Source of the DNA: Toxonevra muliebris
Lineage: Eukaryota; Arthropoda; Insecta; Diptera; Pallopteridae
Direction: 5' to 3'
Length of the DNA: 64,000 bases
NCBI GenBank assembly: GCA_963691655.1
Contig: OY829330.1
Coordinates: forward strand, 19,028,182 to 19,092,181
Positions 32,430-42,661 of the stretch are shown here, piece by piece (position 1 is the first letter of the stretch; every line of letters begins with the position of its first letter). The notes below the pieces were generated by a model. That model made no database searches. It was given only the letters and a program-made list of their open reading frames with translations, and was not told where the DNA came from. The translations under genes and the position numbers were made by a program.

Positions 32430-34860
32430 ATTCTGTATATGAGTCATCAGACGATATTCTGAAGTATCGTTGAGTTAGATATGATTGAAGCAGTTCAGTA
32501 TATTGATTGGGGAAAGATTTTCCAACTTTGTGGAGTAATGCACGGTGTCATACCTTATCGAATGCTTTGGAGACATCCAGGAAGATTCCTGTGCAGACTT
32601 TCTTGGACTCGAGGGTCCGTTCAATTACATCGCAAATTCTGTGAACTTGATCGATAGTGGAGTGTTTGGTTCTGAAGCCAAATTGATGCGTTGGAATTAA
32701 GTTTTTTTCGTCTATTATGGTTTTCATTCTTTTGAGTGTTATCCTTTCAAATAATCTCGACAGTATCGGTAGCAATGAAATTGGTCTATAGGAAGACACT
32801 TCATTTACAGGCTTACCAGGTTTTAGAACCATTATTACTTTTACAACTTTCCTGCAGCTTGGGACATATGGTATTTCAAACGTATAGCTGCATTGATTAA
32901 ATGACAGATCTTTAGGAAGCCTATGTACGGCAGTTCCCCCTTAGTACTTCAGTGGTTAATAGGTCATATCCGGAACTTTTTTTCATCTTCATATTTATGT
33001 TAACTTCATTAATAACTTCAGTAGGAGTAGTAAGTGGCATGCTTCCTTCATGTAGGTTGGTGACATCCAAATATGGTAGTTCATTGATTCCATTTGTTTG
33101 AAAAGTTTCACAGAGGTACTCTGTAAATAGTGTTGCCTTTTCTATATTGCTTTTCACCCATGTTCCATCATTTTGTTTAAGCGGAGGATTATGTGTAATT
33201 GGCTGTGTTAAGTTTTTTGTCGCCTTCTATAGGGAATAGTTCGTATCTTTATCATATGTTTAATTTCTAATATAGTTGTTGGCAGTTACATTTTTGTTTT
33301 CATTTATTAGTGTACTGAGTTGCTTACAAATTTTGTTCAATCTTGTTTTATCATGTGGGGCTCTTGTTGGCGCCACTTTGACGTAGTTTACGTTTTTCAG
33401 TTACAAGATTTCTGCTGGGTAGTATAGTTTTTTGATTTTCATTTTATATGATGGTGTGCTATACCATGTTGCATTTTAGACCTGTTGGGTATATTTCAGC
33501 ACATCTTTTTGTAATTGTTCAGTTGTCTGAATAACCTGAAATAGTCCCAATCCGTATGTTTGTTATATAGTGATGGTTTAGCCTCTTTAATTATGATATT
33601 ATCACTTAAAGTTAAGTAGACAGGCGAATGGTCAGAGCATAGATCTCGCCCATCTTCAATGTGCACATATTTATGTGATATTTTTTTAGTAACAAAAATT
33701 ATGTGTCTGCAAGCACTCACAGTAGAAGTGAAACTATGTTGTTTATTAGAAAATTTTTAGAAAACATTTATAAAACATTCTGTTACAGTTTTTGCAGTCC
33801 TCTTCTCTCCATTTTGTTGATGCTTTTCTTTTGTTGATACTCTCTACATTTGTCGGCACAAACACGACTTAGTACACGTATGCAACTTCTATATCAACTC
33901 TCTCACTAAAGCACATGCGATAAAACTGCGAGAAGTCGTATCTCTGCTTGATTGTATGTAACCGAATAACAACTGCATAACTTCGTTTCGTACTGGTTTT
34001 GTTAAAGTGCAACAAAAATGCGATTGTTCACGTGACCGTTGTTGTTGAAGCTTTTCTACTCTTCCTCTTTATAAAGCTTTTATTTCGTTGATACTCTACA
34101 TTTATCGGCGCAAACATGACCTAGCACACTGATGTATTGTAATACATGAAAGGAATCAAGCCCTCTCACTAGAGCAAATGAGATAAAACTACAAGAAGTT
34201 GACTCTCTGTATGATTGTATGCAGCCGATAACTCCGTTTCTTATTAGTTTCGTATGAGTGCAACAACATCGCGACTTCAGTTGCGAAATTTTCGATTTAC
34301 CCTCGCTAAAGAAGTTTCACTTCAAAAAATCGATTAGATCTGGTATCTTAGTTATATCAGATGGCCAGTAGGTTGGTTTACCAGTAGATATAAACTCACA
34401 CCCCGTTTCTTGTGCTGCTTTTAGAAGGTTACGACCTTTTGCTGTTATTAGTCTAGATCCCCATAAAATGTATTTTGCATTAAAGTCGCCACCCATGATA
34501 AATTTGTGTGCATGCTTTTGTATAAGCTCTTTGTATTGGCTATATACAGCTGTTAAAAATATTTGTTGTGTCTTTTTGGCAATAGTTATGATTGATGTCT
34601 AAAATGCATCACAACACAACTTTTCCTCCTCATAGTGTTTGACTTTCTCACAATTACAGCACTTCCACCTCGCGAGCTATCGCTAGGGTGGACAGTATGG
34701 TATATGTGATAGTTTTTTATGTTTACATATAACTCATATGTAAAATGAGTTTCAGATATTAGGTAATATCTATATGGTTTATATCTAGGATTACTTGTTC
34801 ATTTACATGTTTTTGTAACCCATTTGCATTCCATTGCATTATTTTCAGTGTATTAGACAT
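32430..34860 (-). pseudogene. jockey-type LINE ORF2: endonuclease plus partial reverse transcriptase
   Basis: Begins with ATG at 34860, overlapping the ORF1 stop by 8 nt (ATGTCTAA). Endonuclease blocks: LKIMQWNANGL, GDFNAKYILWGSRLITAKGR-like residues, IPDLIDFF, then after an insertion (33722-34318) KYVHIEDGRDLCSDHSPVYL. The reverse transcriptase opens KKSSGYDLLTTEVL, SSYRPISLLPILSRLFERI and GIFLDVSKAFDKVWH (first catalytic aspartate), then RYFRISSDDSYTELK, and stops at about 32430 before the ADD motif. Stops and shifts occur in the endonuclease. The 3' half of the LINE is absent. Confidence 0.85.
33722..34318 (-). repeat. Interspersed repeat inserted in the jockey endonuclease
   Basis: Relative of 3736-4752. 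It lies between LIDFF and VTKKISHKY of the endonuclease. It contains two imperfect copies of a block of about 190 bp with TTGATACTCT, CGGC, CATGCGATAAAACT and GTTTCGTA landmarks. GAAGTGAAACT is found near both ends in inverted orientation. Confidence 0.65.
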
Positions 34861-35755
34861 GTTTGGTTTGATATTTGGATGAGGTAAATTGTTCTAAAAA
34901 ATTAAGTCGATGCTGCAACGTTTTATTAAATTGTTCTTGTTTGCCTAGCATGGCTAATATTTGTGATAGTTGCTCACTAGGATTACTATTGTTTGGTGGA
35001 ATCTCCTTAATGTTTGTAGCTTGGGCATATGTTTTTTTTAGAATTTTGAGTATCTGCGGTTTACTCACTTGATTTGTCAAGCGGTGCTCAGGGTACAATG
35101 ATACACGTGTATTTTTTGGTTTATTGTGTGGATTTATTTTATTTCTAATTTTTTGAAGCTCTTTGGCGTAAACACATCCTCTGTAGCTAGCAGGATGGCT
35201 CTCACCACAGCTACAACGCTTTGGTTGTTGAGTTTCTGGCTTAGTACAGGAAGTTGTGATGTGTTTTCCTGCACACTTTACACATCTTGGTAACTTGGAA
35301 CAGTAGTTTTTTGTATGTCTGTGTACCTGACAGTTTTTGCACTGCGGAATTATTTTGGAACATTTAATAGATTCAATGTTTACTACGGAAGCTAATATTG
35401 TTTTAATACCATAGACTTTTGCAATATCTTCAGACGCTTCGAACGACAAAAGGAACATGTCAAGGGGTTCTTTGGTTTTCCATTTGAGTTTTAGGGTTGC
35501 ACCAATGGCTTTTAACCCCTGGGCTTGTAAATCTGAAGGCCACCACACCAGGGCCGCGTAGGCTATGATAGGTCTAACTATCATAGTGTAGAGCCAGAAG
35601 ATCATCTTAGGAGTGAGACCCCACTTTCTGCCAAAGAGTTTTTTACAGGCCCAGAAAGTCCTAGTGGCTCTCGTAAGGACGTTATTTAAGTGAGTGTTCC
35701 AATTCAGTCGTTTGTCAAGCGTAATGTCTAAGTATTTGACCTCATCGGAGTACAC
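34853..35755 (-). CDS. Chimeric 300-codon ORF: LOA reverse transcriptase end fused to jockey ORF1 (gag)
   Basis: One uninterrupted frame. Its first 75 codons are a LOA-type stretch after the polymerase motif (KYLDITLDKRLNWNTHL, CKKLFGRKWGLTPKMIFWLY, AALVWWPSDLQ). At about 35520 it passes without a stop into a jockey gag lacking its N-terminus: a PRE_C2HC-like region followed by three zinc knuckles, CKNCQVHRHTKNYC, CVKCAGKHITTSC and CSCGESHPASYRGC, and a glutamine/leucine-rich tail ending KYQTKHV. The join is the 5' truncation point of the jockey insertion in the LOA element. The fusion is probably accidental. Confidence 0.85.
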   Translation of the reverse strand: MYSDEVKYLDITLDKRLNWNTHLNNVLTRATRTFWACKKLFGRKWGLTPKMIFWLYTMIVRPIIAYAALVWWPSDLQAQGLKAIGATLKLKWKTKEPLDMFLLSFEASEDIAKVYGIKTILASVVNIESIKCSKIIPQCKNCQVHRHTKNYCSKLPRCVKCAGKHITTSCTKPETQQPKRCSCGESHPASYRGCVYAKELQKIRNKINPHNKPKNTRVSLYPEHRLTNQVSKPQILKILKKTYAQATNIKEIPPNNSNPSEQLSQILAMLGKQEQFNKTLQHRLNFLEQFTSSKYQTKHV

Positions 35756-37720
35756 AATAACAATGTCTTGAATGGAAATAGGGCCAAGATCCAGCTTTTA
35801 TCTCCTAGTAAAGGGAACTAGGACGGCTTTATTGGGATTGATTGATAGGCCTTATGTGACACACCAATCTAAAACCAATAGGAGAGCTGATTTCATTACC
35901 TCCGTAATAGTTGAACCATATTTCCCAGAGACGATGATTGCCAAATCATCTGCATAACCGATGGCCTTGTAACCAGACTCATTCAGTTTGGTCGAAAGGT
36001 CATCGATTACCAATGACCACAATAACGGCGACAAAACGCCGCCTTGTGGGCAGCCTTCAGCATGGCATCCACCCAGGCAATGGATTGGAAGTCGAGTCCC
36101 TTGCGTACCAGAGCTCTGGAAATAGAACCGAATCCAGTATTATCAAATGCACCCTCAATGTCAAGGAAAGCGCAGAGCGCTATTTCTTTAGATTGAAAGG
36201 TTTTTTCGATTTTACCGACAAGGCAGTGTAATGCTACTTCGGTTAGCTTGCTTCTAAAGTGTAAATCAAGCAGTCTTTCCATTGTCTTAAACAGAAAAGA
36301 CGTGCGGCTTATAGGCCTATATGATTTAGGAAGTTCCAGAGGCCTATTCCCTTGTTTAGGAATGAAGACGACAACCACCTTGCTCCAAGAATTTGGAACA
36401 TAAGCCCAATTGAAACTTGCCCTAAACATTTTAACTACACGCAAAGAAAAAATTCGTTTCTCAGAAACGAAATTTTCACTAAACGAACTTCGTTCATGGG
36501 ATGTTTTCCTGATGAACGAACATTTATTTATCATAAACGACTGTATTCGGTTGCCATAAACGAAGATTTATTCATCATAAACGGTTCAATTCTTTCACAA
36601 TAACCGAAAAACGATTTCCACAAACGTTTCTATTCGGTTGCCATGAACAAACACTTATTCATCATAAACGGTTCAATTCTTTTACGATGAACTAAAAACG
36701 TTTGCAATAAACTGCAATATTTCCCTGAAAAATATAAAAAAGAAAGCAAAAACAATTTTCATGTATACATTGGCATTTTATTGTGGTTTTTGTTTAAATA
36801 AAATGTTCTAATTAAAAACTAGAAAAAGTGTATGAAATTTACTATATTATTACAATTACAAAAATTATTTATTATAAATTACACACTTTTATTAGTTTTT
36901 TATAAACACCACGCACTTTTTTATAGACAAAAAGAAATGTGATGAAATAATTTCAATGCACAATTAAAATTCTTCAATTATGCTTTGACAAATGATACTT
37001 CCCGTTATGTTGTGTTGATTTGTTGTTGTGTGGAGTTTGAATGTAAGCGTCGCTGCTGCTTCTTTTTGCGACGAGAGCGAGATGAGAGGAAAACGAAAAT
37101 AAAAAGAGATGGGAGTTGTGGACTTTCGTTTAGCAGAAACGTTTTTTTCATTTGCCAGAAAAGAAAATTGCCTTAATTTTATCGTGAACGAATTTTCGTT
37201 CATCATAAAATTTTTAATCTTTTGCAGAAAACGGTTTCGGTTTCTGCAAACACGGCAACGTTCCTCAGAAACGTTTTTGTTCAGCGTAAAAGTAATATAT
37301 TCTCCACAAACGGGCGATAAACGTTTTTTTTCTTTGCATGTAGATGCTCAAGAATGATGTCCAGACAATTTTGCAAAATTGCCGGAAAGATCGCGTCACC
37401 TCCTGGGGATTTATAAGGTTGGAAAGTGGTCACTGCCCATTTACCCTTATCCCTGTCAAAAATGACCCCTGAAAGACTCTTCGTCCTATTGGAGAGGCAG
37501 ATCCTATGATCATAAATTTCGGGAGAGGACGAAGTTACTTCTGTAGAAGACCCTGGAAAATGAACTTGAAGTAAAGTTTCCAGAGTCCCGCGATGATTGG
37601 CAGTAAAAGAGCCATCATGTTTTTTAAGGAGGCCAATCCCATTAGAAAAGTCCTTAGCGAAGACCCTTTGAACATGTGCTGCCTCAGGCAGCGATGATTA
37701 TTCTGGCAGCGTCTCACAGT
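35521..37720 (-). pseudogene. LOA-type LINE reverse transcriptase, interrupted by a MITE
   Basis: From 37720 downward: TLETLLQVHFPGSS, FQPYKSPGGDAIFPAILQ; then the MITE 36438-37340; then VPNSWSKVVVVFIPKQG, PKSYRPISRTSFLFKTMERL, LCAFLDIEGAFDNTGF (first catalytic aspartate), CPQGGVLSPLLWSLVIDD-like and GYKAIGYADDLAIIVSGKYG (catalytic ADD). The tail enters the chimeric ORF. The homologous LINE at 60081-62800 supports the assignment. Its 5' neighbour is found again at 41285-41700, so everything between is inserted or rearranged. No RNase H part remains here. Confidence 0.82.
36438..37340. mobile_element. TA-flanked MITE rich in AAACG repeats
   Basis: Ends CACGCAAAGAAAAAA and (other strand) CATGCAAAGAAAAAA, with TA at 36436-36437 and 37341-37342. 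Inside are more than a dozen AAACG/CGTTT motifs. An 87-bp block beginning CGGTTGCCAT is tandemly repeated at 36548 and 36635. Frames inside are not coding. Removing one TA copy joins LEHL to KMFRASF in the LOA frame. Confidence 0.82.
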
Positions 37721-37744
37721 GTAACATCATCATACAATCGGTGG

Positions 37745-38240
37745 CCAAAACTATAAAAAATTGTTATAGAGCAACAAAATTTTGCAAATAAGCCTATTTT
37801 GCCTTTGAAAACATATGGTAAAAAAATATGTACTCGACAGTGTTCGTAAAATAAGACTAAAATTTCTTATTAGGTCTATATTAATACTAGTGATTTCAGA
37901 TGATAAATTTTCATTTGAAAAAAACTTTCTGGCTGTATTCCCATCATTTGACGTTCCATATCCAGTTTTAACCTTGTCAACAATTAAACCCATTTGCTGC
38001 CTGAATTCTTTTTGTATTCTTAATTTATTTTCATTAAAAACTTGTTTTTCTTCTTCCCCGGAAAGCCAGCATTTTTGGGGCTTTCTGTATGCAATGTGTA
38101 ACATGCATTCAAAAGTTTTAATCCATGCATGTAAAATAGAGAGACCAAATTTGCTTCATTTATCGGCCTATCTAATGCATGAAAATAATTCATTTCTGTA
38201 GGAGTAGCACCGCAAAGATAACAAGTACTTGCAGAACGAT
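37745..38240 (-). pseudogene. Family D: fragment of an uncharacterised insect repeat protein
   Basis: The minus strand reads CYLCGATPTEMNYFHALDRP, LHAWIKTFECMLHIAYRKPQ and, largely in one frame, IQKEFRQQMGLIVDKVKTGY then GTSNDGNTARKFFSNENLSS, with EITSINIDLIRNF after it. I recall the G-x-GTSNDGNTARRFF block in uncharacterised hydra and hemipteran proteins with transposon-like distribution; the biochemical activity is not known to me. It is truncated at both sides, by the LOA boundary and by the DD37E element. Confidence 0.55.
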
Positions 38241-38724
38241 TGTTTGCTACAAATTTATAACTGCGCCATCAATCATGGTCAAATGCATTTTGAACTTTAA
38301 AATTTTCGAAAAAATCCAAATTGGTCCTACAAAAAATTGACCAAAGAATTGAAGGTCTGCCGTCAAACTGTTTCCAATGCTATTAAACAGTTTCAGGAGA
38401 ATTTGACCATCGATAGGAAACCTGGTTCGGGAAGAAAACAAGGACCACATGATATTGGGAAAGCAAAGAAAATAGAAAGCATATTGAAAAGATCTCCAAA
38501 CACATCTGATAGAAAAGCTGCCCGGTTAGCCCAGTGCTCTGACTTAGAGGTGGAAAACTATCGATAGATTCGACTATCGATAGTTTGCGATACTATCAAG
38601 GGGTACTATCGATAGTATCAAACTTTTATAAAAAATTACAATTTTGAGGTTTTTTCTAAAATAAATCCCTTGCATACTTTGTGGCATTTTTACATAAATA
38701 ACCTCAGTGGACGGGACAAATGTA

Positions 38725-39365
38725 CTTAGGGTAAAGGGGGTAGCTGAGTCCGAATCCGTGGTCCGTTTTGCTCTGCTACGTCACAATTTTGAATAAAATC
38801 AAAAATTTAAAAATAAATCTTTCGCTTGTCAAAAGCTATATTCATAGGTACTTACGTTTTTTATTTTATATTATATCTACAATGTGTTCAAAAATGAATA
38901 CGAGAACGTGTCAAAAAGGAAACAACAATATATAAATTTATTTGTAGGTATACACAAATAAATTTTTAGGATTTAATTGTTCAAGAACGCAAAGTAGATA
39001 GATCAAAAAAGTAACTTGAGAAAAAAATTGTTTTTGAACCTGGCTCAGGAATGACTCAGCGACAAGGTGCCATATGGCGCCGCTAGGCAATACTGGGTTA
39101 AGAGCTAACAACGAGATAAAAGTGAACGATGATAACGAGGATGAAAAAATTTACGAAGAAATAAATTAATTAAAAAAACAAAATATAAAAAAAATTCTTA
39201 AAGTTAAAAAAAAAATCAAAAAAAATTTTTTGTAAAAATGGATGTTTTGATGAAAAAAATTCAAAATTTCAATTTTAAAAATTTTGATGTCAATAAAAAA
39301 AATTGTGACGTAGCAGAGCAAAACGGACCACGGATTCGGACTCAGCGACCCCCCATTACCCTAAG
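38725..39365. mobile_element. MITE with inverted repeats of about 65 bp, nested in hAT-5
   Basis: Left CTTAGGGTAAAGGGGG, then TAGCTGAGTCCGAATCCGTG and GTCCGTTTTGCTCTGCTACG; the right end is the same in reverse with few changes. Left flank TA, right flank TG, suggesting a decayed TA target. Non-coding. Related end fragments appear near 3310 and 30660. Confidence 0.82.
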
Positions 39366-39522
39366 TGCATCTGTCTCGTCTCTGCTCGTTTTCAAAAGTT
39401 TCCATTTGTAGAACAGTGTAATTAATACAGTACAAGAAAATTGAAAGTACATAAACTATATAAATGCCGAGCAGTTTACTATTAATGTGTTTTGCCATTT
39501 ATAAGACGAGTTCGCTTTTCGT

Positions 39523-39735
39523 TTACCCCAAACCAGCTTTACTAAAAATACGATTTGACTCTACGGAAGTTGCTGGTATACAAAAGTGTTTCGTCATGCA
39601 TTCCATAATGAGTTTGAAACCTTCTCCTGCAATAAGTTTGAAACTTCCTACTGTAATCTGTGCAAATAAAAAGAAAATACGATTGTTTTCACAACCGATA
39701 TTCATAACAAATACGAAAATCCAAATACCTTCCAA
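39523..39735 (-). pseudogene. hAT transposase C-terminal dimerisation domain remnant
   Basis: Frame reads VGSFKLIAGEGFKLIMECM, then a shortened join to HFCIPATSVESNRIFSKAG, the conserved hATC block (usual form P-A-T/S-S-x-x-S-E-R-x-F-S-x-A-G; here N replaces E). The catalytic core between these blocks is deleted. It supports the hAT assignment of the enclosing element. Confidence 0.8.
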
Positions 39736-40636
39736 ACAAGATGTGGCAAAAATCTACTAACAAAAATTAATTTGCTAAATTAGTGAAATTAAAAAAAAAA
39801 ACAAATGTAACTTTTCTATTTTATAGAAAGTGTTACCAATAGTACAAAATGTGTTTCACATTTTTTTTTTTTAGATCTTTAGCAGGAAATTGAAAATTTC
39901 GATAGTTTCGGAAACTATCCACCTCTACTCTAACTATTTGGTGCGAAAAGTTAAAGCCAATGCAGGTTTGAAAACATACAAAGTCCAAAAAGTTCCAGAC
40001 AGGAGTGCTGCAAAAAATTTAGACGCCAAAAGTAGGTCTCGGAAATTAAAATCGAATTTCATATAAAAATATTCATGTTGTATAATGGATGACGAAACGT
40101 ATGTACTGGCAGATTTTACGCAGCTTCCGGGTCAAAATTTTTATGTTGCTGATGCTCGAGAAAATGTCGAAGAACGATTTAGAATCCAAAAGCAGACAAA
40201 ATTTCCTAAAAAGTTCCTAGTATGGCAAGCTATATGCAGTTGCGGCAAAAGAAGCAAGTCATTTGTTACAGTGGGCTCTATAAATACCGAAATATACATC
40301 AAAGAATGTTTGAAAAAAAGACTTCTTCCTTTCATAAGAGAGCACAATTTTGGCCCGATTTGGCATCATGTCACTACGGCAAGAAAGCTCTGGAGTGGTA
40401 CCAAAGTAATAACATAGTTTTTGTACTAAGAAAGGCCAATCCTCCAAATTGTCACGAGCAAAGACCAGCGGAGAGATATTGGGCTCTTGTGAAAAGAAAC
40501 TTAAAGAGCACAAAAAAGGTGTCCCAAAATATCGAAGATTTTAAAAGGAAATGGGCAAACTGTTCCAAAAAGGTGTCTGAAACAACTATCAAATTTCTAA
40601 TGGAAGGCTTACCAAAAAAGGTCCACGAGTTCTAAG

Positions 40637-41284
40637 ATCTAAAACTCTAAGATCAACCGTTTAAAAGTTATTGAATTTTATATATGTTAAGATTTTTTCG
40701 ATCTCACTCCTTATATATATCAATTTAAAGAACTTTACGAGTAGGTTAGCCAAAAATTCAGATTTAAAATCGGTTTAGCCAATTCCAAAATATTAGCGTC
40801 AGAAGTTCTTTAAAATTCACTCATTGAACAAAGCATTGCATTCATCGTTGTAATAATCATTGCTTAAGTAAATAACAAATGAGAGAGAGTGAGAAGATAT
40901 GTTACTGGAAGTGTGGCCAACTTTTGTTTTTCAAAATCCATACTTGCGTTAATATTTTTGTAAGAATAACAAAAAGGGTCCTTTTGGGGTTTTTTTTTTT
41001 ACTCTACCAAACTTTTTAGTTACAATTTATTTTTATACTATTTACCAACTCACTTTCAAAGTAACGGTATTGTATGTGTTTCTGACACATGAACAAAAAA
41101 AGGGATGTTAGATGAAATCTTAGGCTTTTAGAAAATGCCAAATTTGCCCCATTTTCATAATATAAGCAAAGCGCAACTAACCAAGCAAATAAAAATTTAA
41201 AAATAGCATGTAAGTAATTTTTTCAAATAAAGTTCTGAGTTTAAAAGCATCGCGTCAAAATTTTTAAAAATTTTTTGTATTGTC
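40637..41284. other. Unassigned stretch
   Basis: Contains the 3' flank of the DD37E gene; its terminal repeat could not be placed. No gene seen. Confidence 0.3.
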
Positions 41285-41700
41285 TTAGTCAACAATTTTT
41301 AAGAACTGCTTTGTACGTTTTGCTTTATTGAATAACTTCCTGACAAGCTTACGCATGTCTGACAGCTGATCGTTCCACCAGGGTACCTTACGCACCACTT
41401 TGGTTGAAGGAAGGAAATTGCTGTCTTGATAGAAGGAAATTAGCACATTATTGAGCTGGGTTGTTACCCCTTCCAGTTCATCGACTGAACTGATAGTGGT
41501 AGCAATGGAGTCTTTCTTTGTGCCCACAATGGCTTGGAACAGACTCCAATTAGTTCTTCTTGGGTTAATTGCATTAACAAGGAGTTCAGTACGTCCTGGA
41601 ATGTCAAATGTGCTGATGATCAGACAGAAACGCTTCATCTGAAATTCTCCAATTCACAATGGAATCAGACAGGATTCTATTGGCCAGGGTGAGCCAAATA
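41285..41700 (-). pseudogene. LOA-type LINE: end of endonuclease and linker
   Basis: The minus strand reads IVNWRISDEAFLSDHQHI (endonuclease SDH motif) near 41650, then NPRRTNWSLFQAIVG, VDELEGVTTQLNNVL, KVPWWNDQLSDMRKLVRKLF and NKAKRTKQF. The matching linker of the other LOA copy is at 62433-62762. This is the upstream portion of the LOA pseudogene at 35521-37720. Confidence 0.72.
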
Positions 41701-41789
41701 CAAAAATGTTTTTTGCTTCTCCTGTAAAATTTGAAAAATACGTGTTAGGGCTTTAGCAAATTAAGGCAGCGATATGGGGAACCATAATA

Positions 41790-42087
41790 AGGCAAGCATT
41801 CAAAATTTAGTTGTAAAGGATGTATGTTGATAGTTATTAGACAGCCATAGTAAGAAAGATGGCGAAGGTTTGTATGTTAAGATGGGATGTTGATAGCAAT
41901 AACTGAGAAAGAATGTTGACACCATTAAACACGTGGAAGTGGAACTTTTCATGTAAATGATTCGATTTTGATCGGAGATTGGCACGCTCATATAAATATA
42001 TATCTTGCAAAAGTTTTAGTTGTAATTTTTGCATTACCCCTACTTTGTCAGGTCTGGACAACGAAGCTGGGCGAAGCTAGTATTTGC
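41790..42087 (+). other. Possible Helitron 3' end
   Basis: The segment ends CGAAGCTGGGCGAAGCTAGT before an AT-rich site. A short GC-rich palindrome followed by CTAG/T is how Helitrons end, and similar endings are familiar from insects. No helicase sequence and no 5' TC end were found. Confidence 0.22.
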
Positions 42088-42139
42088 ATAAAATATTGAA
42101 GAAATACAGCCAGATTTTGAGAAAAAATCAGAGAGGAAA

Positions 42140-42228
42140 AGGTTAAATCAAAATCTCGTTAAATTCTCGTCTGCAATTCGTAAAACATTGCTGGTCCCTT
42201 TCGATTACGAATTATCGGGATTCTACTG
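42140..42228 (-). mobile_element. pogo/Tigger-like terminus
   Basis: On the minus strand from 42228: CAGTAGAATCCCGATAATTC, followed inward by GTAATCGAAAGGGACC; flanked by TA at 42229-42230. The style CAGT-x-GAA-CCC-GATAA-TTCG is typical of pogo-like elements. The other end was not found. Confidence 0.5.
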
Positions 42229-42661
42229 TACAACCAAAATAATTAAATGCATTTAATTACACCCATCTAAACTCTACAAATTAATTTTTAAAGTATTCAG
42301 CAATAAATAAATATTTTAGATTTTTTTATTTATGTTTTCTGTTTGTGAACGCAATAGCTTTGCATGATCGTACGTACACTTATAAGTGAGGAATATAGGG
42401 AACATTTTTCTATTTTAAATGATATTGCGAAACATAAAAATGATGAGCAATATTGGATTATTATGCACCTACAATTTTATTTTAATGATTATAGCAGGAT
42501 GTATTCCCTTACATCTTACAATATTTCTAACCAATATTGTTCTAATTTAAGAATCCGAAATTAATTATTCTGTGAGTAAGTAAGTGATTGAAGTACAATC
42601 AAAATTTGTATATACCATTAAGGAAAACATTTGTTAACTTTCCGGGGTTTTTGTTCATTAA

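Larger units (their letters stand above)
38545..39927 (-). mobile_element. hAT-5 element, deleted derivative
   Basis: Ends TAGAGGTGGAAAACTATCG and (other strand) TAGAGGTGGATAGTTTCC. Flanks CTCTGACT (38537-38544) and CTCTAACT (39928-39935) differ at one base, an 8-bp duplication. It encodes a remnant hAT dimerisation domain on the minus strand and contains another MITE. Confidence 0.87.
38300..40636 (+). pseudogene. DD37E (ITm-type) transposase split by a hAT
   Basis: N-terminal helix-turn-helix: LTKELKVCRQTVSNAIKQFQ and KPGSGRKQGPHDIGK, then ARLAQCSD, where hAT-5 interrupts (38545-39927). It resumes SNYLVRKVKANAGLKTYKVQ and RSAAKNLDAKSR. After a gap, MDDETYVLADFTQLPGQNFY (first catalytic aspartate), KKFLVWQAICSCGKRS, and after a one-frame shift near 40350 FWPDLASCHYGKKALEWYQS and ANPPNCHEQRPAERYWALVK. 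Counting residues between the second aspartate (WPD) and the glutamate (PAE) gives 37, the DD37E spacing known from mosquito elements. Stop near 40636. The frameshift and insertion inactivate it. Confidence 0.87.

Noticed and set aside
36964..37357. Overlapping frames inside the TA MITE
   Set aside because: They follow the AAACG repeats in several frames at once, as repeats do.
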